A stretch of DNA of 64,000 nucleotides, taken from contig NZ_BAAALH010000001.1 of assembly GCF_039528175.1 (NCBI RefSeq), forward strand, positions 62,001 through 126,000, written 5' to 3'. Position numbers and translations under genes: made by a program. This stretch comes from Citricoccus alkalitolerans. GTDB lineage: Bacteria; Actinomycetota; Actinomycetes; Actinomycetales; Micrococcaceae. The notes under the pieces are model-generated. The model saw nothing but the letters and a program-made list of their open reading frames with translations. It was not told the DNA's origin and ran no database searches. Position 1 is the first letter of the stretch, and every line of letters starts with the position of its first letter. Below, piece by piece: positions 50,506 through 58,730 of the stretch.

Positions 50506-51821
50506 GACCGCCCCCGTTGAAGGTGGCGCCCCTGGACCAGCCAGTAGACAGGGACCAGCGCCACCAGGAACCCGGCCAGGACCCAGTACAGGCCGGTGGT
50601 GCCCCACCACTGGACCAACGCGCCGGCGAGCAGAGGGCCGATGCCCATGCCGGCGTCGATCCCCAGGAAGTACGTGGAGGCGCCCATGCCGGCCCGATCG
50701 CGGGGCACCTGGGTCACACAGATGACCTGACCGGCGGACTGCAGCTGACCGTAGCCGAGGCCCACCAGGACCGCCGCGGCCATGAGGGCCATCACGGTGT
50801 CTGCCAAGGCGATGGTCGCCAATCCGGCCGCGAAGAGCAGGAACGCCGGGAGCATCACGATGTTGGCGCCCCTGCGGTCCATCAGCCGTCCCGTGAAGAT
50901 CCGGGAGACCAGGACGGTGGCGGCGTAGACGGCGAAGAACAGGCTCGCCACGGTGCCGAAGTCGCGTTCCGAGACCAAGGTGGCCAGGAAGGTCACGATG
51001 CCCGCGTAGCCCAGCGAGTAGAGGGCCCCGATGGCGGCGGTGGGGGCCGCGCCGGGTTCCACGTAGCGGGCCCACCACGGGCGCGCGGCCTCGGGAGGTG
51101 CGCTGGGGTTCTGGGCGGCAGCAGTGGTGGCACCATCGGTTTCCACCACAGCTGGAACCTCGGGAACGTCAGGAGTCTCCAGGGCAGGCTCCGACTCGCG
51201 GGGGCGCACGTCCATGAACAGGGCGATGACGAGGCCGGCCAGGGAGACGGCCGAGGCGATGACGGCCACGGTGCCGAAGCCCGTGCCGCCCAGGGCCAGG
51301 CCGACCATCGGTCCGGCGGCCACGCCGATCAGTGTGGACGACGAGTAGTGGCTGGTGCCCTCGGACATCCGCGTCCCAGGCACACGGTTGACGGCGGCCG
51401 CGGCGATGACGGACGAGGAGAAGCCGAAGGTCAACCCGTGCACCGCGCGCACCAGCAACAGTGCCCAGACCTCACCGGAGGCCCAGTAGAGCAAAGGGGC
51501 CACGATGAAGGCGATGAACCCCACCAACAACAGGGGGCGGGAGCCGAAGCGCTCGATCAGGGGGCCGGCCAGCAGCCGGGAGATGAGGGTGCCCACGATG
51601 AAGACGGAGGCCACCGCGCCCCCGACGGTGTCGCCCACGGCGAACCGTGCCACCGTGTAGGCCGCCACGGTGGACAGCAGGAAGTGCACGTTGAAGAACA
51701 TCATGATGTTCGCCAGGCAGGCGAGCACGAAACCCTGATTCCAGAGCCCGGCGGGGACGGCTGACCTGCCCGGAGGCGAGAGGGGACCCCCGTTGGTGGT
51801 GCGGCGCGGCGACTGGGACAT
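50502..51821 (-). CDS. MFS transporter, DHA1-like
   Basis: A 439-residue, 12-segment permease. TM1 has GFVLACLANIMMFFNVHFLLSTVAAYTVARF (N-terminal part of the fold), motif A is LLAGPLIERFGSRPLLLVG, and the central loop is acidic and Thr/Ala-rich (EPALETPDVPEVPAVVETDG). The second half starts at TAAIGALYSLGYAGIVTFLA and has a motif A copy, RIFTGRLMDRRG. Substrate unknown. The ATG at 51821 has TAGTCT (51829-51834) 7 bases before it; an upstream in-frame start at 51866 overlaps this box. It overlaps the DHA2 exporter by four bases, so the two transporters form one operon. It is divergent from a small two-helix membrane protein gene. Confidence 0.85.
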   Translation of the reverse strand: MSQSPRRTTNGGPLSPPGRSAVPAGLWNQGFVLACLANIMMFFNVHFLLSTVAAYTVARFAVGDTVGGAVASVFIVGTLISRLLAGPLIERFGSRPLLLVGFIAFIVAPLLYWASGEVWALLLVRAVHGLTFGFSSSVIAAAAVNRVPGTRMSEGTSHYSSSTLIGVAAGPMVGLALGGTGFGTVAVIASAVSLAGLVIALFMDVRPRESEPALETPDVPEVPAVVETDGATTAAAQNPSAPPEAARPWWARYVEPGAAPTAAIGALYSLGYAGIVTFLATLVSERDFGTVASLFFAVYAATVLVSRIFTGRLMDRRGANIVMLPAFLLFAAGLATIALADTVMALMAAAVLVGLGYGQLQSAGQVICVTQVPRDRAGMGASTYFLGIDAGMGIGPLLAGALVQWWGTTGLYWVLAGFLVALVPVYWLVQGRHLQRGRS

Positions 51822-51898
51822 GAGATCCAGACTAAGCCGGTGGCGATCAGAACCCGGCCGGGACACCTCGCGCCGTCACATGCGGGATAATCGACCCC

Positions 51899-52555
51899 AT
51901 GGATGCAGTGGAGAGTGGAACCGACCGTCAGCCCGGCCGTCCCGGTGCTGCCAAAGGCAGAGGATGGGGAGCGAAAGGCAGTGGCATCACGTTCGCCGTC
52001 ATGGTGGTCGTGCTGCTCGTGGCGTTGCTCTTCGCGGCCAATCAGAATGACGTGATCGGCTGGCTGCTGGTGGCCATCTCGGCTGGTTGGCTCGCGCTGG
52101 CCGCCCTGGTGGTCCTCGGCGTGCGCCGCGGTGCGCGATCGGTGGACCGTCGGATGAAGGACCTCTCCGCCTCTCTCGCACCGCGTGTCGGTTCGGCGGA
52201 GGCTCCGGCCGCCCCGTCTGCCCCCTCATCCGCTTCGTCCTCCCGCACCTCGGGCCAGGCGCGAGCGACTGAGGGCGGCGCGCCCGACCCGATGCGGGAC
52301 ACCAAGCTGGACCACTCCTTCAAGATTGTTCAAGTCCAGACCCGCGTGGTCACCGAAGAGCTGTCCAAGGGCGCCGACTCGGACACGGACATGATCGCGC
52401 GCGCCTTGGAGACCATCCACATCACCTCCGCCAACGCCCGGGAGATGATCAAGGAGTCCTCCGTGCCCTCAGGCAGCGAAGGCAAGCCCGGCCAGTCCGG
52501 TACTGCGAGGCCCGCGGGGACCGAGGGCCCGATCACCGGGGAAGTCATCAACTGA
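51899..52555 (+). CDS. Two-helix membrane protein of unknown function
   Basis: A 218-residue protein. After a Gly/Arg/Lys-rich N-terminus two hydrophobic segments follow (FAVMVVVLLVALLFAANQ and IGWLLVAISAGWLALAALVVL), then a basic stretch RRGARSVDRRMKDL. A Ser/Ala/Pro-rich linker leads to a more conserved-looking cytoplasmic piece, LDHSFKIVQVQTRVVTEELSKGADSDTDMIARALETIH (two amphipathic helices). I do not recognise a characterised domain; the two-helix start is weakly LapA-like. GATAAT (51886-51891) ends 7 bases before the ATG, so the message is probably leaderless. It is about 95 bases upstream of xth, which has its own promoter. Confidence 0.7.
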   Translation: MDAVESGTDRQPGRPGAAKGRGWGAKGSGITFAVMVVVLLVALLFAANQNDVIGWLLVAISAGWLALAALVVLGVRRGARSVDRRMKDLSASLAPRVGSAEAPAAPSAPSSASSSRTSGQARATEGGAPDPMRDTKLDHSFKIVQVQTRVVTEELSKGADSDTDMIARALETIHITSANAREMIKESSVPSGSEGKPGQSGTARPAGTEGPITGEVIN

Positions 52556-52649
52556 TCCTTTTGATCTCTTCCTGACCTCCGGACTCTTGCAACTCGTCCT
52601 ATCTGCCGCGGAAACCATGGTGGGACGGATCGGCGATAGGCTGGAACGC

Positions 52650-53546
52650 GTGACTTCTGCCGATACCGCATCCCAGCCCGACAGCCAGCCCGCACCCGTG
52701 GTCCACGCGAACGCGAACGCCCCCAAGGCGGAGGGCGCCCTTCGCCTGGCCACCGTGAACGTCAACGGCATCCGAGCCGCCCACCGCAAGGGCATGGGCG
52801 CCTGGTTCGCCGGCCGCGGCATCGACATTCTGACCCTGCAGGAGGTCCGCGCGCCGAAGGAGATCGTGGAGAGTCTCCTCGAGGAGATCACCGGTCAGGA
52901 CTGGCACGTGGTGGAGACCGAGGCCGCCGCCAAGGGCCGGGCCGGCGTCGCCATCGCCACGACCTTGGAGCCGCTTCAGACGCGGGTGGGCATCGGTGAT
53001 TCGTACTTCGACGACTCCGGCCGGTGGATCGAGACCGACCTGACCGCACCGGACGGGAAGACCCTCACCGTGGTCTCGGCCTACGTCCACTCGGGGGACG
53101 TCGGCACGCCCAAGCAGGACGACAAGTACCGCTTCCTCGACGAGATGATCCGTCACCTGCCCGAGCTGAGGGCCACCAAGGACTACGCCGTGCTCACCGG
53201 TGACCTCAACGTCGGCCACACCACGCGGGACATCAAGAACTGGAAGGGCAACACCAAGAAGGCCGGCTTCCTGCCGGAGGAGCGCGCCTACTTCGACCGG
53301 TTCTTCGGCGAGGAGATCGGCTACGTGGACGTGGCCCGTCAGCTTGCCGGAGACGTGGAGGGGCCCTACACGTGGTGGTCCATGCGCGGCCAGGCCTTCG
53401 ACAACGACACGGGCTGGCGGATCGACTACCAGGCCGCCACCCCGGAGCTCGCCGCCAAGGCCACCGGCGCCGTGGTGGACCGAGCCCCCAGCTGGAACAC
53501 CCGCTTCTCCGACCACGCGCCCCTCGTGGTCGACTACCAGTTCTGA
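52650..53546 (+). CDS. xth: Exodeoxyribonuclease III family (AP endonuclease)
   Basis: A 298-residue Mg2+-dependent DNA repair nuclease of base excision repair. Landmarks are ATVNVNGIRAAHRKG (Asn), DILTLQEVRAP (catalytic Glu), the Tyr-Val-His block VVSAYVHSGDVG, GDLNVGHTTRDIKNWKG (Asp, Asn), GWRIDYQAATPEL and the terminal SDHAPLVVDY with the Asp-His pair. An N-terminal extension of about 30 residues (Ala/Pro/Asn rich) precedes the domain. The start is GTG 52650, with TAGGCT (52637-52642) 7 bases before it; the frame is open 63 bases upstream, but those codons include the promoter. trpS follows after 10 bases, a conserved pairing in relatives. Confidence 0.93.
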   Translation: MTSADTASQPDSQPAPVVHANANAPKAEGALRLATVNVNGIRAAHRKGMGAWFAGRGIDILTLQEVRAPKEIVESLLEEITGQDWHVVETEAAAKGRAGVAIATTLEPLQTRVGIGDSYFDDSGRWIETDLTAPDGKTLTVVSAYVHSGDVGTPKQDDKYRFLDEMIRHLPELRATKDYAVLTGDLNVGHTTRDIKNWKGNTKKAGFLPEERAYFDRFFGEEIGYVDVARQLAGDVEGPYTWWSMRGQAFDNDTGWRIDYQAATPELAAKATGAVVDRAPSWNTRFSDHAPLVVDYQF

Positions 53547-53556
53547 GGATCGCCCG

Positions 53557-54636
53557 ATGACCGCAATTCCCACTCCGGCTGACGTCCTGGCCCAGGACAC
53601 CGCGAAGACGGCCCACCTGGCCGGAGCCGGCACCCGTCACCGCGTGCTGTCCGGCATGCAACCCTCCGCGGACTCGCTGCACCTGGGCAACTACCTCGGG
53701 GCGCTGGTGAACTGGGTGCAGGTCCAGGAGGACTTCGACGCCTACTTCTTCATCCCCGACCTGCACGCGATCACCACCCCGCAGGACCCGGAGGCCGTGC
53801 GACTGCGGACGCGGAACACCGCGGCCCAGTACATCGCGGCGGGGATCGATCCCGAGCGCTCCACCCTGTTCGTGCAGTCCCAGGTGCCCGAGCATGCGCA
53901 ACTGGCCTGGATCCTGATGTGCATGACCGGGATGGGCGAAGCCCAGCGGATGACCCAGTTCAAGGACAAGGCGGCGCGGCAGGGGGCGGAGGCGGCCGGC
54001 GTCGGGCTCCTGGCCTATCCCATGCTGATGGCCGCGGACATCCTGCTGTACCAGCCGCACGGCGTCCCCGTGGGCGATGACCAGCGCCAGCACGTGGAGC
54101 TCACGCGTGACCTGGCCCAGCGGTTCAACGCCCGGCATGGTGAGACGTTCATCGTCCCCTCGGGGTTCTACCCGGAGAACGGCGCCCGGATCTACGACCT
54201 GCAGAACCCCTTGGCCAAGATGTCCAAGTCGGCCGAGTCGCCCAACGGGCTGATCAACATCCTCGATGATCCGAAGGTCATCGCCAAGCGGATCAAGTCC
54301 GCCGTGACCGATGACGGCACCGAGGTCCGCTTCGATCGGGAGGCCAAGCCCGGGGTGTCCAACCTGCTGTCCATCTTCGCCGCGTTCACCGGCCGGACGA
54401 CCCCGGAGCTCGAGGAGGCCTACGTCGGCAGGATGTACGGTCACCTCAAGGTGGACCTGGCCGAGGCCGTCGTCGAGCGGCTGGCTCCGATCCGCACGCG
54501 GGCCCTGGAGCTGATGGACGATCCGGCCGAGTTGGATCGCCTGCTGTCCCAGGGGGCCCTCAAGGCTCGGGAGGTGGCCGGGCCGGTGCTGGCCGACGTG
54601 TACGAGAAGGTGGGCTTCCAGCCGCCCAGCCGTTGA
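53557..54636 (+). CDS. trpS: Tryptophanyl-tRNA synthetase
   Basis: A 359-residue class I synthetase that charges tRNA-Trp. The HIGH-like motif is in GMQPSADSLHLGNYLGAL, the tryptophan pocket is around MTQFKDKA and LLAYPMLMAADILLYQPHGVPVGDDQRQHVEL (two blocks), and KMSKS is exact in PLAKMSKSAESPNG. The length is about 20 residues above the average of short TrpRS because of an N-terminal stretch of about 27 residues before the domain. GAGGA precedes the ATG 53557 by 7 bases. It is co-transcribed with xth (10-base gap). A strong inverted repeat 24 bases after the stop may end the transcript. Confidence 0.96.
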   Translation: MTAIPTPADVLAQDTAKTAHLAGAGTRHRVLSGMQPSADSLHLGNYLGALVNWVQVQEDFDAYFFIPDLHAITTPQDPEAVRLRTRNTAAQYIAAGIDPERSTLFVQSQVPEHAQLAWILMCMTGMGEAQRMTQFKDKAARQGAEAAGVGLLAYPMLMAADILLYQPHGVPVGDDQRQHVELTRDLAQRFNARHGETFIVPSGFYPENGARIYDLQNPLAKMSKSAESPNGLINILDDPKVIAKRIKSAVTDDGTEVRFDREAKPGVSNLLSIFAAFTGRTTPELEEAYVGRMYGHLKVDLAEAVVERLAPIRTRALELMDDPAELDRLLSQGALKAREVAGPVLADVYEKVGFQPPSR

Positions 54637-54660
54637 GACGCGTGCCGGTCGAGCGCTGAG

Positions 54661-54690
54661 ACGTGTCACGGGCACCCGTGACACGTGTCA
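54661..54690. promoter_or_regulatory. Cluster of ACGTGTCA half-sites: terminator or operator between trpS and the ABC genes
   Basis: A perfect 12-bp inverted repeat (54661-54672 and 54675-54686, arm ACGTGTCACGGG) with 2-base spacer, followed by a further direct ACGTGTCA (54683-54690). It lies 24 bases after trpS and about 55 bases before a possible -10 (CATACT, 54742-54747) of the ABC operon. As RNA it forms a strong hairpin without a T run; as DNA the three half-sites resemble a TetR-type operator. Confidence 0.55.
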
Positions 54691-54792
54691 TCAGTTCGGT
54701 CGATTGCTCGTTGTAGCACCGCCGCAGCGGGACGGACCTGACATACTGGCGTGGAAACCCACCACGACGGCAGTCACCACGAAAGGTCCCCC

Positions 54793-55644
54793 ATGTCAGC
54801 ACCCGTTCTCGAGACCGAGAACCTGGTCAAGGTCTATGGGCGAGGAGAATCCCGCTTCGACGCCCTCAAAGGCCTGACCTTCGAAATCCACGAAGGCGAA
54901 TCGGTGGCGATCGTCGGCAAGTCGGGCTCCGGCAAGTCCACCCTGATGCACCTGCTGGCCCTGCTCGATGAGCCGACCTCCGGCGTGGTGGCCATGCACG
55001 GCCGCCCCGTCAGCCAGTTGAAGCCAGCCCAGGTCTCCGCCCTGCGCAATGACACCTTCGGCTTCGTGTTCCAGCAGTTCTTCCTCAATGCCAACCAGAC
55101 GGTGCTGGAGAACGTCATCCTGCCGTTGAAGATCGCCGGTGTCTCCGCCTCCGAGCGCAAGCGCCGCGGCATGGAGGTCCTGGAGCAGCTGGAGATGGCG
55201 GACAAGGCCAAGAACAAGGCCAATGACCTCTCGGGTGGGCAGAAACAGCGCGTCTGCATCGCTCGCGCCCTCATCAACCAGCCGACCGTGCTCTTCGCCG
55301 ACGAGCCGACCGGCAATCTGGACACCGCCACCGGCGAGGTCGTGGAGGACATCCTCTTCGGGCTGCACCGGGACCGGGGCATCACCCTGGTCGTCGTCAC
55401 GCACGACGACGACCTGGCCTCCCGCTGCGACCGCCGCCTGCTGATGCAGGACGGCCTCATCGTCGCCGACGACCGGGGCGAGGCGGCCAAGGCCGCCGGG
55501 GCCGGCGTCGGGCAGGCCTCCCGCGAGGGTTCCCACCAGGTGGGCGGACACGGCAAACATGCCGCGCCCGCGCCGGTGGACGAGCAGCCGGCCTCCGGAC
55601 AGGACGCCAAGACGGGCATCGAGACCGGGGAGGGGCAGGCATGA
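54793..55644 (+). CDS. ABC transporter ATP-binding protein, MacB/LolD-like
   Basis: A 283-residue ATPase. Walker A is GKSGSGKSTLM, the Q loop is FGFVFQQFFLNANQTVLENVILPL, the signature LSGGQKQRVCIARALINQ, Walker B VLFADEPTGNLDTATGE and the switch histidine VVTHDDDLASRCDR. This pattern (with FQQF and EPTGNLD) defines the MacB/LolD/FtsE group. A C-terminal extension of about 55 residues is rich in Gly, Ala, His and Gln (GAGVGQASREGSHQVGGHGKH) and probably disordered. GAAAGG lies 6 bases before the ATG 54793; an in-frame ATG at 54751 has no such site. Its end overlaps the permease start by four bases (ATGA). Confidence 0.92.
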   Translation: MSAPVLETENLVKVYGRGESRFDALKGLTFEIHEGESVAIVGKSGSGKSTLMHLLALLDEPTSGVVAMHGRPVSQLKPAQVSALRNDTFGFVFQQFFLNANQTVLENVILPLKIAGVSASERKRRGMEVLEQLEMADKAKNKANDLSGGQKQRVCIARALINQPTVLFADEPTGNLDTATGEVVEDILFGLHRDRGITLVVVTHDDDLASRCDRRLLMQDGLIVADDRGEAAKAAGAGVGQASREGSHQVGGHGKHAAPAPVDEQPASGQDAKTGIETGEGQA

Positions 55645-56924
55645 GGAATGTAGACGTCGTCCGGACGGCGCTGGGCAACACCATGCGGTCCAAGACCAGG
55701 ACCTTCCTGACGGTCATCGCGATCGTCATCGGTGCCTTCACCCTGACCCTCACCTCGGGTCTGGGTGCTGGCATCAACAAGTACGTCGACTCCATGGTGG
55801 CCGGATTCGGACAGACCAACCAGATCTACGTCATGCCGGCTATGGACCCGTCCCAGCAGATGCCGACCAACGGTGAACCTCAGGAGTACGACCCGGAGGA
55901 GGCCAACGCCACCGGCGAGTTCGGCATGCCGATGCTGACCGAGGACGACATCGCCACGATCGAGGGCATCGACGGGATCACCGACGTGGAACCCATCGTC
56001 TTCGTCACCGCTGACTACCTGCAGACCGCGGAAGGGGACCAGTTCGTGCTCCAGTCCCTGGGCTTCCCCTCGGACGCGGCCGGCATGGAGATGGAGGCCG
56101 GGACCACGCCGGACCCGCAGGCCATGGAACTGACGGTTCCGGAGACCTGGCTCTCGGCCTTCGGCACCGAGGACCCGAACGAGGTCCTCGGCCAGACCGT
56201 CACGATCGGGCTCCAGGACATGGCCCAGCAGGAGCAGACGGTCGAGGCGGAGATCGTCGGCGTCTCCCAGCAGGCCATCTCCGGAGTCGGCGGCAGCCCC
56301 ATGCCCTCCAGCGCCCTCAACCAGGAGCTGAACGACGTGCAGACCTCCGGCCTGGACGTGGAGCAGCCGAAGAACTACGTGCAGGCCGTGGCCACCGTGG
56401 GGAACCTCGAGGCGAATGAGACAGCCATCAAGCAGTCCCTGAGCGACGAGGGACTGATGGGCCTGACCCTCGAAGACCAGCTGGGGGTCATCACCGGGAT
56501 TATCGACACGGTGACCTGGGTCCTCAACGGCTTCGCGCTGATCGCCCTGCTGGCCGCCAGCTTCGGCATCGTCAACACCCTGCTGATGTCAGTCCAGGAG
56601 CGGACGCGGGAGATCGGCCTCATGAAGGCCCTGGGCATGGGCCGTGGGAAGGTCTTCGGGCTCTTCTCCACCGAGGCCGTTATGCTCGGCGTGATGGGTT
56701 CCGTGATCGGCGTGGGTCTCGGCGTCCTGTTGGGCGTGATCGGCAATGCCGCCCTGGTCAACGGTCCTCTGAGCGGTGTGGCAGGACTGAGCCTGTATGC
56801 CGTGGACCCGGTGTCCATCCTGCTGATCGTCGCCCTGATCCTGGCGATCGCGTTCCTGGCCGGCACCATGCCGGCCGCCCGTGCCGCGAAGAAGGACCCG
56901 ATCGAGGCACTGCGGTACGAGTAG
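55641..56924 (+). CDS. ABC transporter permease, MacB/FtsX-like
   Basis: A 427-residue permease with the MacB topology: one N-terminal membrane helix (TFLTVIAIVIGAFTLTLTSGL), an extracytoplasmic MacB_PCD-type domain of about 240 residues (residues 45-285, Asp/Glu/Gln-rich and Met-rich), then three C-terminal helices of the FtsX domain (GFALIALLAASFGIVNTLLMSV, VMGSVIGVGLGVLLGVIG, ILLIVALILAIAFLAGTMPA). The cytoplasmic ending ARAAKKDPIEALRYE is characteristic. Such mechanotransmission transporters export peptides, lipids or drugs, or control cell-wall enzymes; the substrate is unknown. The ATG overlaps the ATPase stop (ATGA). Confidence 0.92.
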   Translation: MRNVDVVRTALGNTMRSKTRTFLTVIAIVIGAFTLTLTSGLGAGINKYVDSMVAGFGQTNQIYVMPAMDPSQQMPTNGEPQEYDPEEANATGEFGMPMLTEDDIATIEGIDGITDVEPIVFVTADYLQTAEGDQFVLQSLGFPSDAAGMEMEAGTTPDPQAMELTVPETWLSAFGTEDPNEVLGQTVTIGLQDMAQQEQTVEAEIVGVSQQAISGVGGSPMPSSALNQELNDVQTSGLDVEQPKNYVQAVATVGNLEANETAIKQSLSDEGLMGLTLEDQLGVITGIIDTVTWVLNGFALIALLAASFGIVNTLLMSVQERTREIGLMKALGMGRGKVFGLFSTEAVMLGVMGSVIGVGLGVLLGVIGNAALVNGPLSGVAGLSLYAVDPVSILLIVALILAIAFLAGTMPAARAAKKDPIEALRYE

Positions 56925-57028
56925 TGCACCGACCGGAGAGATCCTCCGGCTGCCTACCCCAACCTATCCAACCGTTCGAATAACAGCGTGGCCGCTCCGA
57001 CGGTCACCGCAACGAGAGGGGACATCTC

Positions 57029-57712
57029 ATGACCGACAACCCGCAACAGCCCCAGGGCGACCCGGCACCCCGGCAGCCGGGGCAGCAGCCCGGTCAGCAG
57101 CCGCCGGCCGCTCCAGGCCCGCTGCCCTATGGGACCCCGGCCCAGCAGCCCTACGCCGCTCCGGAGCAGCAGGGTTCCAAGTACGGCACCGGGACCTACA
57201 ACCCCGGTGAGGCCGGCCAGCCCATGGCCGAGCCCAAGAGCTGGGGCCGGCTGAAGACGCTGACGCTGGTGTCCTTGGCGATCTACATCATCTCCTCCAT
57301 CGTCAGCTTCCTCTCCGTCGGGAACGAGGCCTACCTCGAGGAGCAGATGGGCGCCCAGGCGGGCATGGGCATCCCGCAGGAGGACCTCGAGGAGATCGTC
57401 GAGATGAGCATGGCATTCGTCATGATCACGGCCGTGGTCGCCCTGGTCATCGCGGTCGTCGTCTACCTGCTCGTGTACTTCGGCCTGCGCAAGGGCAAGA
57501 ACTGGGCCCGCATCCTCGGCACGGTGTTTGCTGCCGTGGGCACCCTGTTCATGCTCTACAACCTGGTCAGCATCGGCGCCTTGATGTCCGCGGCCCCGGG
57601 CCTGGGCATCGCCACCCTGGTGATCACCGTGGTCTTCGTGCTCGTGAACATCTGGTGGCTCGTCACCGCGTTCTCCAAGGACAGCAACGCCTACGTGAAC
57701 TCACGCCGCTGA
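57029..57712 (+). CDS. Membrane protein with Pro/Gln-rich N-terminus, unknown function
   Basis: A 227-residue protein. Residues 1-65 are a low-complexity Pro/Gln/Gly tail (NPQQPQGDPAPRQPGQQPG and similar), typically cytoplasmic and disordered in actinobacterial membrane proteins. Four membrane segments follow: LTLVSLAIYIISSIVSFLSV, MAFVMITAVVALVIAVVVYLLVYFG, ILGTVFAAVGTLFMLYNLVSI, and LGIATLVITVVFVLVNIWWLV. An acidic loop lies between the first and second. No characterised domain is evident. GAGAGGGG lies about 8 bases before the ATG. It follows the MacB-type operon by 104 bases and is ended by a strong hairpin. Confidence 0.72.
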   Translation: MTDNPQQPQGDPAPRQPGQQPGQQPPAAPGPLPYGTPAQQPYAAPEQQGSKYGTGTYNPGEAGQPMAEPKSWGRLKTLTLVSLAIYIISSIVSFLSVGNEAYLEEQMGAQAGMGIPQEDLEEIVEMSMAFVMITAVVALVIAVVVYLLVYFGLRKGKNWARILGTVFAAVGTLFMLYNLVSIGALMSAAPGLGIATLVITVVFVLVNIWWLVTAFSKDSNAYVNSRR

Positions 57713-57750
57713 ACCGCCACTGAATCGCCGCTGACCGGCGGTTCGAACGG

Positions 57751-57790
57751 CTTTGCGGGCAATCCCCACCGGTGGGGGTTGCCCGCAAAG
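57751..57790 (+). terminator. Strong hairpin terminator after the Pro/Gln-rich membrane protein gene
   Basis: Two 20-base arms (57751-57770 and 57771-57790) that are complementary except for one G-U pair, centred on CCACC-GGTGG, with no unpaired loop beyond the centre. It is followed by TCGTTTAAGG. With the separate hairpin at 57863-57890 it insulates this gene from the convergent sdh operon. Confidence 0.85.
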
Positions 57791-57862
57791 TCGTTTAAGG
57801 GCCCTGCGCACGTGCGGGTTTCACCGCCCGATCGAAGGACGGGCCCTACGCGAGGTACGCGA

Positions 57863-57890
57863 AAGCCCCCGGGAATCATCCCGGGGGCTT
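57863..57890 (-). terminator. Hairpin terminator of the sdh operon
   Basis: A 12-bp perfect inverted repeat (57863-57874, arm AAGCCCCCGGGA, and 57879-57890) with the 4-base loop ATCA. On the minus strand it is followed by TTTCGCG. It lies 49 bases after the sdhB stop. Confidence 0.85.
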
Positions 57891-57938
57891 CGGCGTGGGT
57901 GGGGGGTGGCTACCCCCGGTGTGGCACGGCGGGCCGGA

Positions 57939-58730
57939 TCAGAAGGCTCCGGCCAGCACGGCCTGCTTGACCTCGGCGATGGCCTTGGTCACCTGGATGC
58001 CGCGCGGGCACGCCTCGCTGCAGTTGAAGGTGGTGCGGCAGCGCCACACGCCTTCCTTGTCATTGAGGATCTCCAGACGCATGTCACCGGCATCGTCGCG
58101 CGAGTCGAAGATGAAGCGGTGGGCGTTGACGATCGCGGCCGGACCGAAGTACTGGCCATCGGTCCAGAACACCGGGCAGGACGAGGTGCAGGCGGCGCAG
58201 AGGATGCACTTGGTGGTGTCATCGAACCGCTCACGCTCCTCGGCGGACTGCAGGCGCTCCTTGGTGGGCTCCGGGCCCTTGTTGACCAGGAACGGCATGA
58301 TCTCGCGGTAGGACTGGAAGAACGGGTCCATGTCCACGATCAGGTCCTTCTCCACCGGCAGGCCCTTGATGGGCTCCACCAGGATGGGCTTGGACAGGTC
58401 GAGGTCCTTCAGCAGGGTCTTGCAGGCCAGGCGGTTGCGGCCGTTGATGCGCATCGCATCCGAGCCGCACACGCCGTGCGCGCAGGATCGACGGAAGGAC
58501 AGGGTGCCGTCGATGTCCCACTTGACCTTGTGCAGGGCGTCCAGCACGCGGTCGGTGCCGTACATGGTGACGGTCCATTCGTCCCAGTAGGCGTCCTCGA
58601 AGGTCTCGGGCAGGAAGCGGCGGACCTTGAGGGTGACGTCGAAGCTCGGGATCTCACCGGCTCCGCCGCCCTGGGCGCCGAGATCGACCTTCGAGGGTCC
58701 TTCTGCGGGTTCGTTGATCGTGGTGCTCAT
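57939..58730 (-). CDS. sdhB: Succinate dehydrogenase iron-sulfur subunit
   Basis: A 263-residue subunit with three Fe-S clusters that passes electrons from the flavoprotein to the membrane. The plant-type ferredoxin domain has SCAHGVCGSDAMRINGRNRLAC for the 2Fe-2S cluster. The C-terminal domain has CILCAACTSSCPV (4Fe-4S) and CRTTFNCSEACPRGI (3Fe-4S with the shared last cysteines). The N-terminus has an extra 25 residues compared with E. coli. The ATG overlaps the sdhA stop as TGATG. It is last in the sdhCDAB operon and is followed by a hairpin terminator. Confidence 0.97.
   Translation of the reverse strand: MSTTINEPAEGPSKVDLGAQGGGAGEIPSFDVTLKVRRFLPETFEDAYWDEWTVTMYGTDRVLDALHKVKWDIDGTLSFRRSCAHGVCGSDAMRINGRNRLACKTLLKDLDLSKPILVEPIKGLPVEKDLIVDMDPFFQSYREIMPFLVNKGPEPTKERLQSAEERERFDDTTKCILCAACTSSCPVFWTDGQYFGPAAIVNAHRFIFDSRDDAGDMRLEILNDKEGVWRCRTTFNCSEACPRGIQVTKAIAEVKQAVLAGAF

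Noticed and set aside
50506..51078. Extension of the DHA2 exporter frame upstream to 697 residues
   Set aside because: It overlaps the DHA1-like gene in another frame and shows no membrane segments or MFS motifs; the TTGA overlap is the plausible start.
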